Assembly: GCF_023534745.1 (NCBI RefSeq) | Contig: NZ_JAMHJQ010000016.1 | Span: 62,001-126,000, forward strand | From: Streptomyces sp. 35G-GA-8 | GTDB taxonomy: Bacteria > Actinomycetota > Actinomycetes > Streptomycetales > Streptomycetaceae | Direction of reading: 5' to 3' | Length of the DNA: 64,000 nucleotides | Shown here: positions 17,728-25,365 of the stretch, piece after piece | Layout: every line of letters starts with the position of its first letter | Numbering within the stretch: the stretch's first letter is position 1 | Notes under the pieces: model-generated | Databases searched by the model: none | Told to the model about the DNA's origin: nothing | The model's input: the letters and a program-made list of their open reading frames with translations, nothing else | Position numbers and translations under genes: made by a program

Positions 17728-18562
17728 GAGCCACCGGAGCCACCAGACCGCGACCGAGCAGCAGCTCGCAGCCGTATACGACGCCTTCCACACGGCCAGA
17801 GCCTCGACCACCCTGGTCGCACAGCTCTACGCCGAAGCCATGGGCGACGCCTACCCACATGAGCTGGAAGCCTCCAGCTCATGCGACTGGCCCCTGCTCG
17901 GGACCCTGATCAGCCGACTGCGGCTGCGCCCCGGCCAGCGGCTCATCGACCTGGGATGCGGCACCGGAGGCGCAGGGCTGTGGCTGGCCCGCGCACTGTC
18001 CGTGCACCTGGTCGGCATCGACATCTCACCGACGGCAATCGCCCTGGCCACCCGACGAACTCCCGCATTCGTACCGCCCGGACAGGCCGCCTTCCGCGTC
18101 GCGACCCTGGAGGCGACCGGCCTCCCCGACGCGCAGGCCGACGGCATCGTCTGCATCGACGCCCTGGGATTCGCCCCCGACCGGATGGGCACGCTCAGAG
18201 AGATGCGCCGGGTGTTACGCCCCGGCAGCCGGGCTGTCCTCACCTCCGGCGGCCGCCACACAAACCCCGTCGCCCCGCCGTGGTCGCACCGGGCCGCGGC
18301 GGCCGGCCTGGAGCTGGAATCGGAGGAAGAGCGACCAGGCGAACCGGCGATGTGGCACCGCCTCTACCAACTGTGGACCGGACACGAAGCGGACCTGCGC
18401 CGCCACCTCGGCGACCAGCAGGCCGAAAGCATGCTCACCGAGGCCCGCACACATGCACCGGCACTCGGAAATCGACGCTCCGTCACCGTTACGCTGAGGC
18501 GGCCCAGTATTGAGGACGCACCCTCAAGCGCCACGGCACGACAGAGCCGTTCCGGGGCATGA
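17720..18562 (+). CDS. SAM-dependent methyltransferase
   Basis: The 280-residue class I methyltransferase has the SAM-binding motif I LIDLGCGTGGAG (about residues 74-85), the acidic residue after strand 2 in VGIDISPTAI, and a post-motif segment DGIVCIDALGF. It overlaps the YcaO stop by eight bases, so it belongs to the same operon and probably methylates the modified peptide or a small-molecule cap. The N-terminal 60 residues are helical and may recognise the substrate. The acceptor atom cannot be predicted. Confidence 0.82.
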   Translation: MGESHRSHQTATEQQLAAVYDAFHTARASTTLVAQLYAEAMGDAYPHELEASSSCDWPLLGTLISRLRLRPGQRLIDLGCGTGGAGLWLARALSVHLVGIDISPTAIALATRRTPAFVPPGQAAFRVATLEATGLPDAQADGIVCIDALGFAPDRMGTLREMRRVLRPGSRAVLTSGGRHTNPVAPPWSHRAAAAGLELESEEERPGEPAMWHRLYQLWTGHEADLRRHLGDQQAESMLTEARTHAPALGNRRSVTVTLRRPSIEDAPSSATARQSRSGA

Positions 18563-18586
18563 AACGAAAGGTAGGTGCACCGGCCG

Positions 18587-19591
18587 ATGCCGACTCGTGT
18601 GGCCGTCTACGGGGCCGGATCCTGGGGCACCGCTTTCTCCATGATCCTCGCCGACGCCGGGTGTGAAGTGTCGCTGTGGGGGCGGCGTGCCGAACTCGTC
18701 GACGCCATCAACAGCACCCGCAGCAATCCCGACTATCTGCCCGGCGTGACCCTCCCGAGCGGGATCACGGCGACGGCCGACGCGGCACAGGCCGCCGAGA
18801 ACGCTGACTTCGCTGTCCTCAGCGTCACCGCGCAGACCCTGCGGGCCAACCTGACGACCTGGGCACCCCTCCTCGCGCACGACACCGTCCTCGTCTCCCT
18901 GATGAAAGGCGTCGAGCTCAGCACGGCCTCGCTGATGAGCGAAGTCATCGCCGACATCACAGGAGCCGGGCCAGAGCGGATCGCGGTCGTCACCGGCCCC
19001 AACCTCGCAGGCGAGATCATCCGCCGACAGCCCGCCGCCAGCGTCGTGGCATGCGCGGACAAGGACGTCGCCGAACGCCTCCAAGCCGCCTGCCACACCC
19101 CGTACTTCCGCCCATACACCACCACCGACGTCATCGGCTGCGAACTCGGCGGCGCGGTCAAGAACGTCATCGCCCTGGCCGTAGGCATCGCCGACGGCCA
19201 CGGCCTCGGCAAGAACACGCAGGCCGCACTCATCACCCGGGGCCTGGCCGAAACCACCCGCCTCGCCCAGGCAATGGGCGCCGGCCCCCAGACCCTCGCC
19301 GGACTCGCCGGCATGGGCGACCTCGTCGCCACCTGCTCCTCACCCCTGTCCCGCAACCACACCTTCGGCGCCAACCTCGGCCGCGGCCTCACCCTCGCCG
19401 AAACCGCCGCAGTCACCAAGCAGACTGCCGAAGGCGTCACCTCCTGCCGGTCCGTCCTCGACCTCGCACGACGCCACGGCGTAGACATGCCACTGACCGA
19501 GACCGTTGTCGGCATCGTCCACGGCGGCACACCACTACAACAGGCCATCAAAGAACTCATGTCACGCTCAGCGAAACCCGAGCTTCACTGA
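18587..19591 (+). CDS. NAD(P)-dependent glycerol-3-phosphate dehydrogenase homologue in the RiPP operon
   Basis: The 334-residue protein is GpsA-like. The Rossmann motif is VYGAGSWGTAF near the N-terminus, the catalytic-lysine region is GCELGGAVKNVIALAVG, and LGKNTQAALITRGLAE is typical of the family. It follows the methyltransferase by only 24 bases. A housekeeping gpsA would be expected elsewhere, so this copy is likely dedicated to the cluster, perhaps reducing a keto-phosphate or supplying glycerol phosphate. A GTG at 18575 is an alternative start with a nearby GAAAGG. Its presence in a TfuA/YcaO locus is the most unusual part of the cluster. Confidence 0.82.
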   Translation: MPTRVAVYGAGSWGTAFSMILADAGCEVSLWGRRAELVDAINSTRSNPDYLPGVTLPSGITATADAAQAAENADFAVLSVTAQTLRANLTTWAPLLAHDTVLVSLMKGVELSTASLMSEVIADITGAGPERIAVVTGPNLAGEIIRRQPAASVVACADKDVAERLQAACHTPYFRPYTTTDVIGCELGGAVKNVIALAVGIADGHGLGKNTQAALITRGLAETTRLAQAMGAGPQTLAGLAGMGDLVATCSSPLSRNHTFGANLGRGLTLAETAAVTKQTAEGVTSCRSVLDLARRHGVDMPLTETVVGIVHGGTPLQQAIKELMSRSAKPELH

Positions 19592-19793
19592 ACCCCACGC
19601 GCCGCCCTGCCGGGACAGCGGTACGAGCACAGGGCTGACCACCGGCTTTCCCGCGTTCGCCGGGAAGCCCTTCCCCACGATCAAGCCCGGCGCCGAGGCA
19701 GGTCGCCCAGCTCGCGCCCTCGAAGGGAAGATGCGCGGCGGACAGGCGCGCGATCTCGGCCGCATCGGACACGGTGGGGGTCAGCGGAGCCAT
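19557..19793 (-). CDS. doubtful small ORF
   Basis: A 78-residue frame starting ATG at 19793 overlaps the end of the LuxR-type gene and the 3' end of the GpsA-like gene on the other strand. Its first 35 residues are protein-like (PTVSDAAEIARLSAA), but the tail lies antisense to gpsA. It may be a truncated gene cut off by the cluster's insertion. I do not recognise it. Confidence 0.25.
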   Translation of the reverse strand: MAPLTPTVSDAAEIARLSAAHLPFEGASWATCLGAGLDRGEGLPGERGKAGGQPCARTAVPAGRRVGFSEARVSLSVT

Positions 19794-20248
19794 GTCGCCA
19801 CCTGGTCCGTGGTGAGGATCTCGACCTGCCACGCCCGGGGGATCAGGTGGTTCCGGTTGCGGGCACCGAGTTTCGTGAGGAGTTCACGGCCATCCGCGCG
19901 TACGTCGTTGACCGGCCGGTTCAGCTCCGTGGCCATATGCGCGAGCCCCATGCCCCGCGCGATCAGCGGGACAAGGGCGCGCTGTTCGCGCGGCAGGTAC
20001 AGCGTTCCGGGGTCGAGCAACGGCGGGTGCGGGATGGCCCTCGTGGCGTAGCCGACAGCGATGGCAGCGGGGGTTTCACTCACGCGATGCAGCTTGGTCT
20101 TCGCCTGCCTCAGGTAGCTGGCAGCGGTCCCTTCGCGGATCTTGAGGTCCTGCGCGACCACGGCAAGCGTGTTGCCGGCGGCCAGGCCCTCAAGCACCTG
20201 CCGCTCTCGGGGCGCGAGGAAGACCCTCGTGACGATCATGGTGGTCAC
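19781..20248 (-). CDS. tandem LuxR-type HTH regulator
   Basis: The 155-residue protein is made of two LuxR/GerE-like helix-turn-helix units and little else. The first is LAPRERQVLEGLAAGNTLAV (about 11-30) followed by GTAASYLRQAKTKL. The second is LPREQRALVPLIARGMGLAH followed by NDVRADGRELLTKLGARN. There is no receiver or ligand domain. The GTG start has GGAG eight bases upstream. It begins a leftward gene facing the end of the RiPP operon and may help control the cluster or the four-gene leftward unit behind it. Confidence 0.75.
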   Translation of the reverse strand: MTTMIVTRVFLAPRERQVLEGLAAGNTLAVVAQDLKIREGTAASYLRQAKTKLHRVSETPAAIAVGYATRAIPHPPLLDPGTLYLPREQRALVPLIARGMGLAHMATELNRPVNDVRADGRELLTKLGARNRNHLIPRAWQVEILTTDQVATWLR

Positions 20249-20251
20249 TGC

Positions 20252-20548
20252 TCAACTCCTCAGTGCGTGTGAACGATCGATCCGCTGGCACCATGCGGCG
20301 AACCGCAGCTCGTCGGCGGCCACCAGGCGGTGTATGACGAGTGCCGGTCGCCGTCGGTGTCGCGCCCGGCGCAGCGTCACGAGGGCGAGCGCGACGAAGA
20401 GAGCGAGGGCGGAGCGGTTGGGTGTCCGCCCGGCGCTGAGGCGCTTCGGCTCCCCGTGAGGGACATACGGAGCCGTGTTCTCCCAGCGCCGGGCGGAGCG
20501 TCGAGCCGCGAGGGGAAGCGGCCCGACATCTGCGACAGGAGGCGTCAT
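20252..20548 (-). CDS. small Arg-rich protein with one hydrophobic segment
   Basis: The 98-residue protein overlaps the stop of the upstream gene (ATGA at 20545-20548), which supports it being translated. It has a basic N-terminal half, a short hydrophobic run (SALALFVALALVTL, about 45-58) and a basic C-terminus. No family is recognised. It ends four bases before the LuxR-type gene start. Confidence 0.55.
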   Translation of the reverse strand: MTPPVADVGPLPLAARRSARRWENTAPYVPHGEPKRLSAGRTPNRSALALFVALALVTLRRARHRRRPALVIHRLVAADELRFAAWCQRIDRSHALRS

Positions 20549-21027
20549 GCGTCGTCTCCCATCAGGTCCAAGAGCGCGAGAATCGCCAGGGCGTACCGGC
20601 GCAGATACCACAGCGCCTCGTCGGGGTCTGGCTGTTCGTCGCGCAGAGCAAGCAGGTGGCGCAGTTCCTCGGTGGGGTACATCGCGACGCGGTGCGGGAC
20701 CACCTGCACGAGCTGACGGGTGGCCCGCCGGAACCGGTCGTTGATCCGCGCCGCGTCCTCGCAGCTCAGCGGCACGACCTCGGGGGGCTGCTGACGACAC
20801 GCGGGGAGCCCGAGGCGGATCGCCAGGTCATCGAGCCGCCAGCTGCGGGCTGGGCGTCCGGGCCGGTCGGCGAGCACCTCTTCGAGCGTGTCGATCAGGT
20901 CATCGCTGATCCCCTCGTCAGCGAGAGAGCGGGACAGGAGATAGACGAGGCGGCGCTTCGCCTCGTCCTTGGAGGTGTCCGGTCGCCCCAGCAGTTCGGC
21001 GGCGGTGGCTTCATCGACAGCGACCAT
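20545..21027 (-). CDS. hypothetical protein resembling the DUF6415 group
   Basis: The 160-residue soluble helical protein resembles the small Streptomyces proteins that commonly accompany ATP-binding anti-sigma-like genes and TPR regulators (DUF6415-type; assignment from memory, not searched). It contains a RLDDLAIRLGLPACR segment and a C-terminal helical stretch ending LAILALLDLMGDDA. The ATG at 21027 has GGAGGGG upstream and shares a base with the stop of the previous gene. Function is unknown. Confidence 0.65.
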   Translation of the reverse strand: MVAVDEATAAELLGRPDTSKDEAKRRLVYLLSRSLADEGISDDLIDTLEEVLADRPGRPARSWRLDDLAIRLGLPACRQQPPEVVPLSCEDAARINDRFRRATRQLVQVVPHRVAMYPTEELRHLLALRDEQPDPDEALWYLRRYALAILALLDLMGDDA

Positions 21028-21452
21028 CACACCCCTCCCTCGGGGACGTGGAAGGTGGCCCAGGTGGTGGTGCCGCCGTTGCTGACACCCCAGTTCCCAG
21101 AGAGAGCGTCAACGAGGAACAGACCGCGTCCGCACACGTCGTCATCCGCAGCAGCACATAACTGGGCGGGTGTCGGGTTGGCGTCGGTGACCTCGATGTG
21201 GAGGTGGCTGCCGGTGTGCCGCATCCGCAGGCTCACGGTCCCGTGGCCGTGCTCGACCGCGTTGGTGACCAGTTCGGAGACGACAAGCCGTACGTCCTCC
21301 GCCAACGTGGCGGGGACGGCCCACAGTCGCATGTGGGCGACGGTGATGCGCCGTATCTGGGCGACGCGAGCCGGGTCCGGTGCCATGGCCACCTCGAAGA
21401 CGCCCGTCCTCAGCTGTGCAGCGGGCGGCGCGACGGCGCTGGCGGGGCTCAT
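21027..21452 (-). CDS. ATP-binding anti-sigma-factor-like protein (HATPase)
   Basis: The 141-residue protein is a single histidine-kinase-like ATPase domain of the RsbW/SpoIIAB-related type common in Streptomyces. The N-box is VSELVTNAVEHG, the G1 box lies around IEVTDANPTPA, and the G2 box is GRGLFLVDALSGNWG. Such proteins usually bind anti-anti-sigma factors, sigma factors or XRE regulators. It is coupled by overlap to genes on both sides and is divergent from the TPR regulator at 21815, a standard Streptomyces pairing. Confidence 0.85.
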   Translation of the reverse strand: MSPASAVAPPAAQLRTGVFEVAMAPDPARVAQIRRITVAHMRLWAVPATLAEDVRLVVSELVTNAVEHGHGTVSLRMRHTGSHLHIEVTDANPTPAQLCAAADDDVCGRGLFLVDALSGNWGVSNGGTTTWATFHVPEGGV

Positions 21453-21616
21453 CGGGGGCCAATGTGGGGGGCGAGGATTGCCAGGGGCGGTAAAGCCCCC
21501 AACACACCAAGTGCCAAGCCGGGGCGCAGGGACTGGCGCACCGCGTGACGGCCGCTCTTCCCGCGTTCCCGGCCTGGCGGGTCGGGCCGCGTCTTCTCCT
21601 GATCAGTACGAGTCAT
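21449..21616 (-). CDS. short basic peptide, first gene of the leftward unit
   Basis: The 55-residue frame starts MTRTDQEKTRPDPPGRERGK and ends with a weakly hydrophobic tail. Its stop overlaps the ATP-binding gene's start (ATGA), which is the main support. No family is recognised. Confidence 0.45.
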   Translation of the reverse strand: MTRTDQEKTRPDPPGRERGKSGRHAVRQSLRPGLALGVLGALPPLAILAPHIGPR

Positions 21617-21725
21617 GGCGTGCCTCGTGATCGTGGGTGGCGCCGCACTCCGCCCGTGAACGCCTGTCGCGTCGGCACGGAGTGAAGCCGTACCGCGACT
21701 TAACGCCACCTCAACGTCCCTTGGT

Positions 21726-21768
21726 TAGGGGGATCAACAACTTCTCGCGGCACATCCCCTAGGGGGAT
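21726..21768. promoter_or_regulatory. paired direct repeats in a divergent promoter region
   Basis: TAGGGGGAT occurs at 21726-21734 and again at 21760-21768, 34 bp apart, and the second copy runs into TTGACA (21769-21774), a good -35 box for the rightward gene. The second copy is part of the palindrome CCCCTAGGGG. This looks like a regulator-binding pair, perhaps for the TPR regulator it precedes. Confidence 0.5.
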
Positions 21769-21814
21769 TTGACATTCTCTTTACCTTTGCTCGCTCGTCT
21801 CGGCCTACCGTGAA

Positions 21815-23089
21815 GTGGTGAGCAGCACACGGAATGACGCGCTCAGTGCATGGATGTCTGAGCACCAGATGAGTTCCAACGCCCTGGCTGAGAAGGTCAA
21901 TCAGGTCATCGGCGAGCTGACCGGCAAGATGGGCGGGCTCGACGGCTCCGACGTTCGCGGCTGGAAGGCTGGACGTGTGCGATGGCCCAAGTCGGCTACA
22001 CGGGCCGCGCTGGAGCAGATCACCGGGCTGGCCGCGACGGACTTAGGGTTCGTTCGTCGGGGCAAGGACCCGGCCCTGGCAGCGCGATCGTCGGAGGATC
22101 CTGTGCATCGCCGAGCATTTATAGCCGCGACCACCGGAACGGCCCTGTCCGCCATTCCCTCGACCCGACTCACCGTCGGCGCGGGCGACGTGCAGCGGCT
22201 TCGGGACAAGCTCGCGGAACTGTGGCTGCTGGACGACCAGAACGGTGGTGGCCCCGAGCTGGAAACCCGTGCGGTGGCTCTGAGCGCGCATGCCATGGAA
22301 CTCCAGCAGAACGGCAGTGCCACCACCCGTATCCGCAGCCGTCTCTACGCGCTGGCCGCCACCTTCACCGCAACAGCGATGTGGGCCGCCACGGACTCCC
22401 GCCGACTCGGAGACGCACAGCGGCACATGGAGAAGGCCATCACTCTCGCCGGGCTGTCCGGCGACGGGCAGGCACAGCACCAGATCTGGCGCTACGCATC
22501 CATGCTCGCCGGACAGCGCGGACGGTGGGCCGACGCGGTCGCCGCCTCGGAAGCAGCCATGGGCACCTCCGTTCACCGCAGCGACCCCCGATACGCCTCG
22601 CTCACCCACGCTCGACTGGCTCTGTCTCTCCCGGCGCTGGGCGAGCACTCCCGCGCCCAGCACGCTCTGGACCACGCGAGCCGCGCGTTCACCCGCGCTG
22701 ACCCGGAAGCGTTCCGGCCGGCGTCCATGGACTTCTACACTCGGGGCGAACTGGACGGTCTGACCGGCATCACCCATCTACGCCTGGGAAACGCAGAGAA
22801 GGCTGAGTTCCACCTGCACCGCTGCCTGTCCGACCTCCGCGACGACCAGCGCCGCAACCGCGCGTACTACACCGTCCACGTCGCCTTCGCCCAGCTCGGC
22901 CAGGGGGACATCGACCAAGCCTGTTCCACCGCCGCCGCGGTGATGCCGCCGCCGGGATCCACCCCGACCGGCCGCATTCCTCATCTGCTGAGCACTTTCA
23001 CCCGGCACCTCAACAACCAGGCCCCGCATGCGAGGACCACTCGCGAATGGAACGACCGCACCGCCACCTCACCGAGGAGACACCCGTGA
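21815..23089 (+). CDS. XRE/TPR-type transcriptional regulator
   Basis: The 424-residue protein has an N-terminal HTH-like region (SSNALAEKVNQVIGEL, then GSDVRGWKAGRVRWPK) and a long TPR-like helical part with units such as GRWADAVAASEAAMG and GDIDQACSTAAAVMP. Two in-frame GTG codons (21815 and 21818) can start it. It is divergent from the ATP-binding gene set and overlaps the acetyltransferase downstream (GTGA). It belongs to the same broad class as the regulator at 13523, so the RiPP region is bracketed by two such regulators. Confidence 0.8.
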   Translation: MVSSTRNDALSAWMSEHQMSSNALAEKVNQVIGELTGKMGGLDGSDVRGWKAGRVRWPKSATRAALEQITGLAATDLGFVRRGKDPALAARSSEDPVHRRAFIAATTGTALSAIPSTRLTVGAGDVQRLRDKLAELWLLDDQNGGGPELETRAVALSAHAMELQQNGSATTRIRSRLYALAATFTATAMWAATDSRRLGDAQRHMEKAITLAGLSGDGQAQHQIWRYASMLAGQRGRWADAVAASEAAMGTSVHRSDPRYASLTHARLALSLPALGEHSRAQHALDHASRAFTRADPEAFRPASMDFYTRGELDGLTGITHLRLGNAEKAEFHLHRCLSDLRDDQRRNRAYYTVHVAFAQLGQGDIDQACSTAAAVMPPPGSTPTGRIPHLLSTFTRHLNNQAPHARTTREWNDRTATSPRRHP

Positions 23090-23640
23090 ACCCCCACGGC
23101 ACCGTAACCCTGCGCCACTACGGCCCGAACGAACTCGACGACGGTGTACGCACCACGCTCGCCGAGGTCTACGCAGAGGTCTACGCAGACCGGCTCTCCG
23201 ACCCCTTCTTCTCCGTGGAACGCTTCCAGGAGCGCCTGGACGGGCACGTCTCCCGCCCCGGCTGGGAAGTCGTCGTCGGGTACGACGGCGGCGAGGCCAT
23301 CGGTTACGCATACGGCTCCGCCCTGCCTGAAGGGTCGAGGTGGTGGGCGGGAATGCTCAGCCCACTGCCCAAGGAAGACATCGATGAGACAGGCGGCAGG
23401 CGCACACTCGCGCTGTTCGAGCTGATGGTCCGCCAGCCGTGGCGGAAGACCGGCAACGCCCACCACATCCACGAAGCACTCCTCGCCAACCGCCCGGAGG
23501 AGCGGGTGACGCTCCTGGTGGAGCCGAGCCATCCGAAGGTGCAGGCGCTCTACGAACAGTGGGGATATAAGTACATCGGTGATCAGCAGCCATTCCCCGA
23601 CGCCCCGGTCTACGCGACCATGCTCCGCCCACTGCCATAA
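23086..23640 (+). CDS. GNAT-family N-acetyltransferase
   Basis: The 184-residue protein has the GNAT pattern: an N-terminal helix pair, a central strand ending WEVVVGYDGGEAIGYAYGSA, and a C-terminal motif ALYEQWGYKYIGDQ typical of the last strand and helix. The classic acetyl-CoA loop (Q/RxxGxG/A) is only loosely present as RQPWRKTGNAHHI. GAGGAGA precedes the GTG, which overlaps the regulator's stop. The acceptor is unknown. Confidence 0.78.
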   Translation: MNPHGTVTLRHYGPNELDDGVRTTLAEVYAEVYADRLSDPFFSVERFQERLDGHVSRPGWEVVVGYDGGEAIGYAYGSALPEGSRWWAGMLSPLPKEDIDETGGRRTLALFELMVRQPWRKTGNAHHIHEALLANRPEERVTLLVEPSHPKVQALYEQWGYKYIGDQQPFPDAPVYATMLRPLP

Positions 23641-23763
23641 GGGCCGGGACTCGTTCGTGAAGTGGCGCGTTCAAACTGCCTCTTCCACTCACCGACGAAC
23701 CCACTGGGTAGATCAACAATTCGCACTGGATGTAGGGCGTGTTTCGAAAGTGCCGTGATCTGA

Positions 23764-24168
23764 GAGCATGGTGCGAAGGATGTTGTTCGGCAGACGGTCA
23801 GTTCTGGCTCACCGCTTGAACCCCAGATTGGATTTTCCCGGGCAATCCGCAGAGGCGTGCACATCGCGGTTGCTGGCACTGCCCCCATCGGCGACGACGG
23901 AACGACCGTGGGGCAAGGCGGCGTCTATGCCCAAACCGTAAGGTACCTCGACATTGCCGAGGCGGCACTGAAGGCAGCGGGGGCCTCACCGGGAGACGTC
24001 GTGCGGACCCGCATCATGCTCACGGACGTGAGTCGTTGGAAGGAAGCTGCACGAGCACACGGAGAGCGATTCGCGTCTGTCCGGCCAGCCTGCACCTTCG
24101 TTGAGGTCTCACGCTTCATCGATCCCGACTGGCTTGTCGAAGTGGAGATTGACGCCGTACTCGACTGA
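23764..24168 (+). pseudogene. RidA-family gene lacking a usable start
   Basis: The frame encodes a RidA/YjgF-type enamine deaminase fold: SSGSPLEPQIGFSRAIRRG, then HIAVAGTAPIGDDG, and the C-terminal EVSRFIDPDWLVEVEID. Homology begins upstream of the first available start (GTG 23857), but between the stop at 23761 and that GTG there is no ATG, GTG or TTG in frame. An ATG in a neighbouring frame at 23768 suggests a frameshift near the N-terminus. It is next to an IS5 remnant, so damage by insertion or deletion is likely. A short form from 23857 (103 aa) would lack the first strand. Confidence 0.6.
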
Positions 24169-24177
24169 CGTCCGAAA

Positions 24178-24890
24178 GTGCTGGTCACATCAACTCGTTG
24201 ATGGCCGCGACCAGCACGGTCGCTTCGTAGCGGACGGCAAGTTTGTCGTACCTCGTGGCCACCGCGCGGTGGCGCTTGAGGCGATTGATCCCGCACTCCA
24301 CCGCGTGGCGCTTCTTGTAGTCGTCCTTGTCGAACGTCGGCAGTCGGCCCCCGCGGGAGCCGCGTTTCTTGCGGTTGGCTGTCTGGGCGGGCGCTTCTCC
24401 GGGATCGTGCAGCGGATGCGGCGTCGGCGCAGGTAGGCGCGGTTCGCGCGGGAGCCGTACGCTTTGTCCGCGCGGACCTTGTCCGGCCGGCTGCCCGGGT
24501 GTCCCTGCCCGGGCCGGGGGACCCGGATGCGGCCCGGGACGACCTGAAACTGGGGAAAAGTCGCCGCGCTGCCCGGCCGTGATCACCAGCGACATCGGCT
24601 TCTGGGCCTGCTCGACCGCGAGGTGGATCTTGGTGGTCAGCCCGTCCCGGGAGCGTCCAAGCCCGTTGTCGTCAGGCTCGGAGAAGACGCCGCCGGGCGG
24701 CTCGACCTGCTGATCCCCTTTTTGCGGGCACCGGCCGCGTGCTGGTGGGCGCGGGCAACCGTGGAGTCCGCCGAGATGACCTAGATGATCAGTCCCTTCA
24801 CGTCGGCCTGGGCCTGCAACTGCTCGAAGACGCGGTGGGGCCCTTCGACATGGGTGGTCTCAGTTGCCTCGCTCGGAGCGGGTACAGCAG
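24178..24890 (-). mobile_element. decayed IS5-family insertion sequence
   Basis: Read leftward, several frames together give an IS5-family (IS427-like) transposase: [17 protein letters not shown], then [19 protein letters not shown], then [19 protein letters not shown], and the end [20 protein letters not shown] before the stop at 24185. Frameshifts and a stop near 24782 break it. The conserved DDE aspartates and the final glutamate region can still be seen. A sequence like its end, CGAAAGTGC, occurs both at 24173-24181 and at 23747-23755, as if a second IS end flanks the RidA fragment. Confidence 0.7.
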
Positions 24891-25365
24891 CACTCACCCG
24901 ACCGTATGAACAGCCACCCGCTGGGCTGCCACAACCCGCGCCGCGCATTGTCGATTCCGGGCTGGATCGGCGTCGTCGATGCCAGTCAATGTTTCTTTGC
25001 AGACGAAGACGTCGAAGGCGGACGTGCCGCCGGCTTCGTCTGTCGCGAACTGATTAAGACGCCGGGCATAGGGGTAAGGCGCCCGTCCGAGAGCGGGCCT
25101 CCTCTCCAGCCACCGGGCCGTTTCATGTCGTTGGCTCGTCGGCGGTGGCGAGTTCATGTACGCCATGGCGTACGCATGAGCGCAATCACGCCAAGTTGGT
25201 TGGCTGGTCGACCTCTTCTGGTCGCGTTACCAGGAAGTATGCAGCGGAGTCGCCCTTAAGTCTCCGCCGTAATCCAGTCGTGTACCTCACCGCGCGTTAG
25301 ATCGAATACTTCGTGGATCAACATCACCGAGGCTCTATTCACTGCTGCCCTACAGGTGATTCACG
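24891..25365. other. no supported gene upstream of the RHS locus
   Basis: Frames in this stretch show no family signal. The last 200 bp must contain the promoter of the RHS gene, but no clear boxes are seen. Confidence 0.3.
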
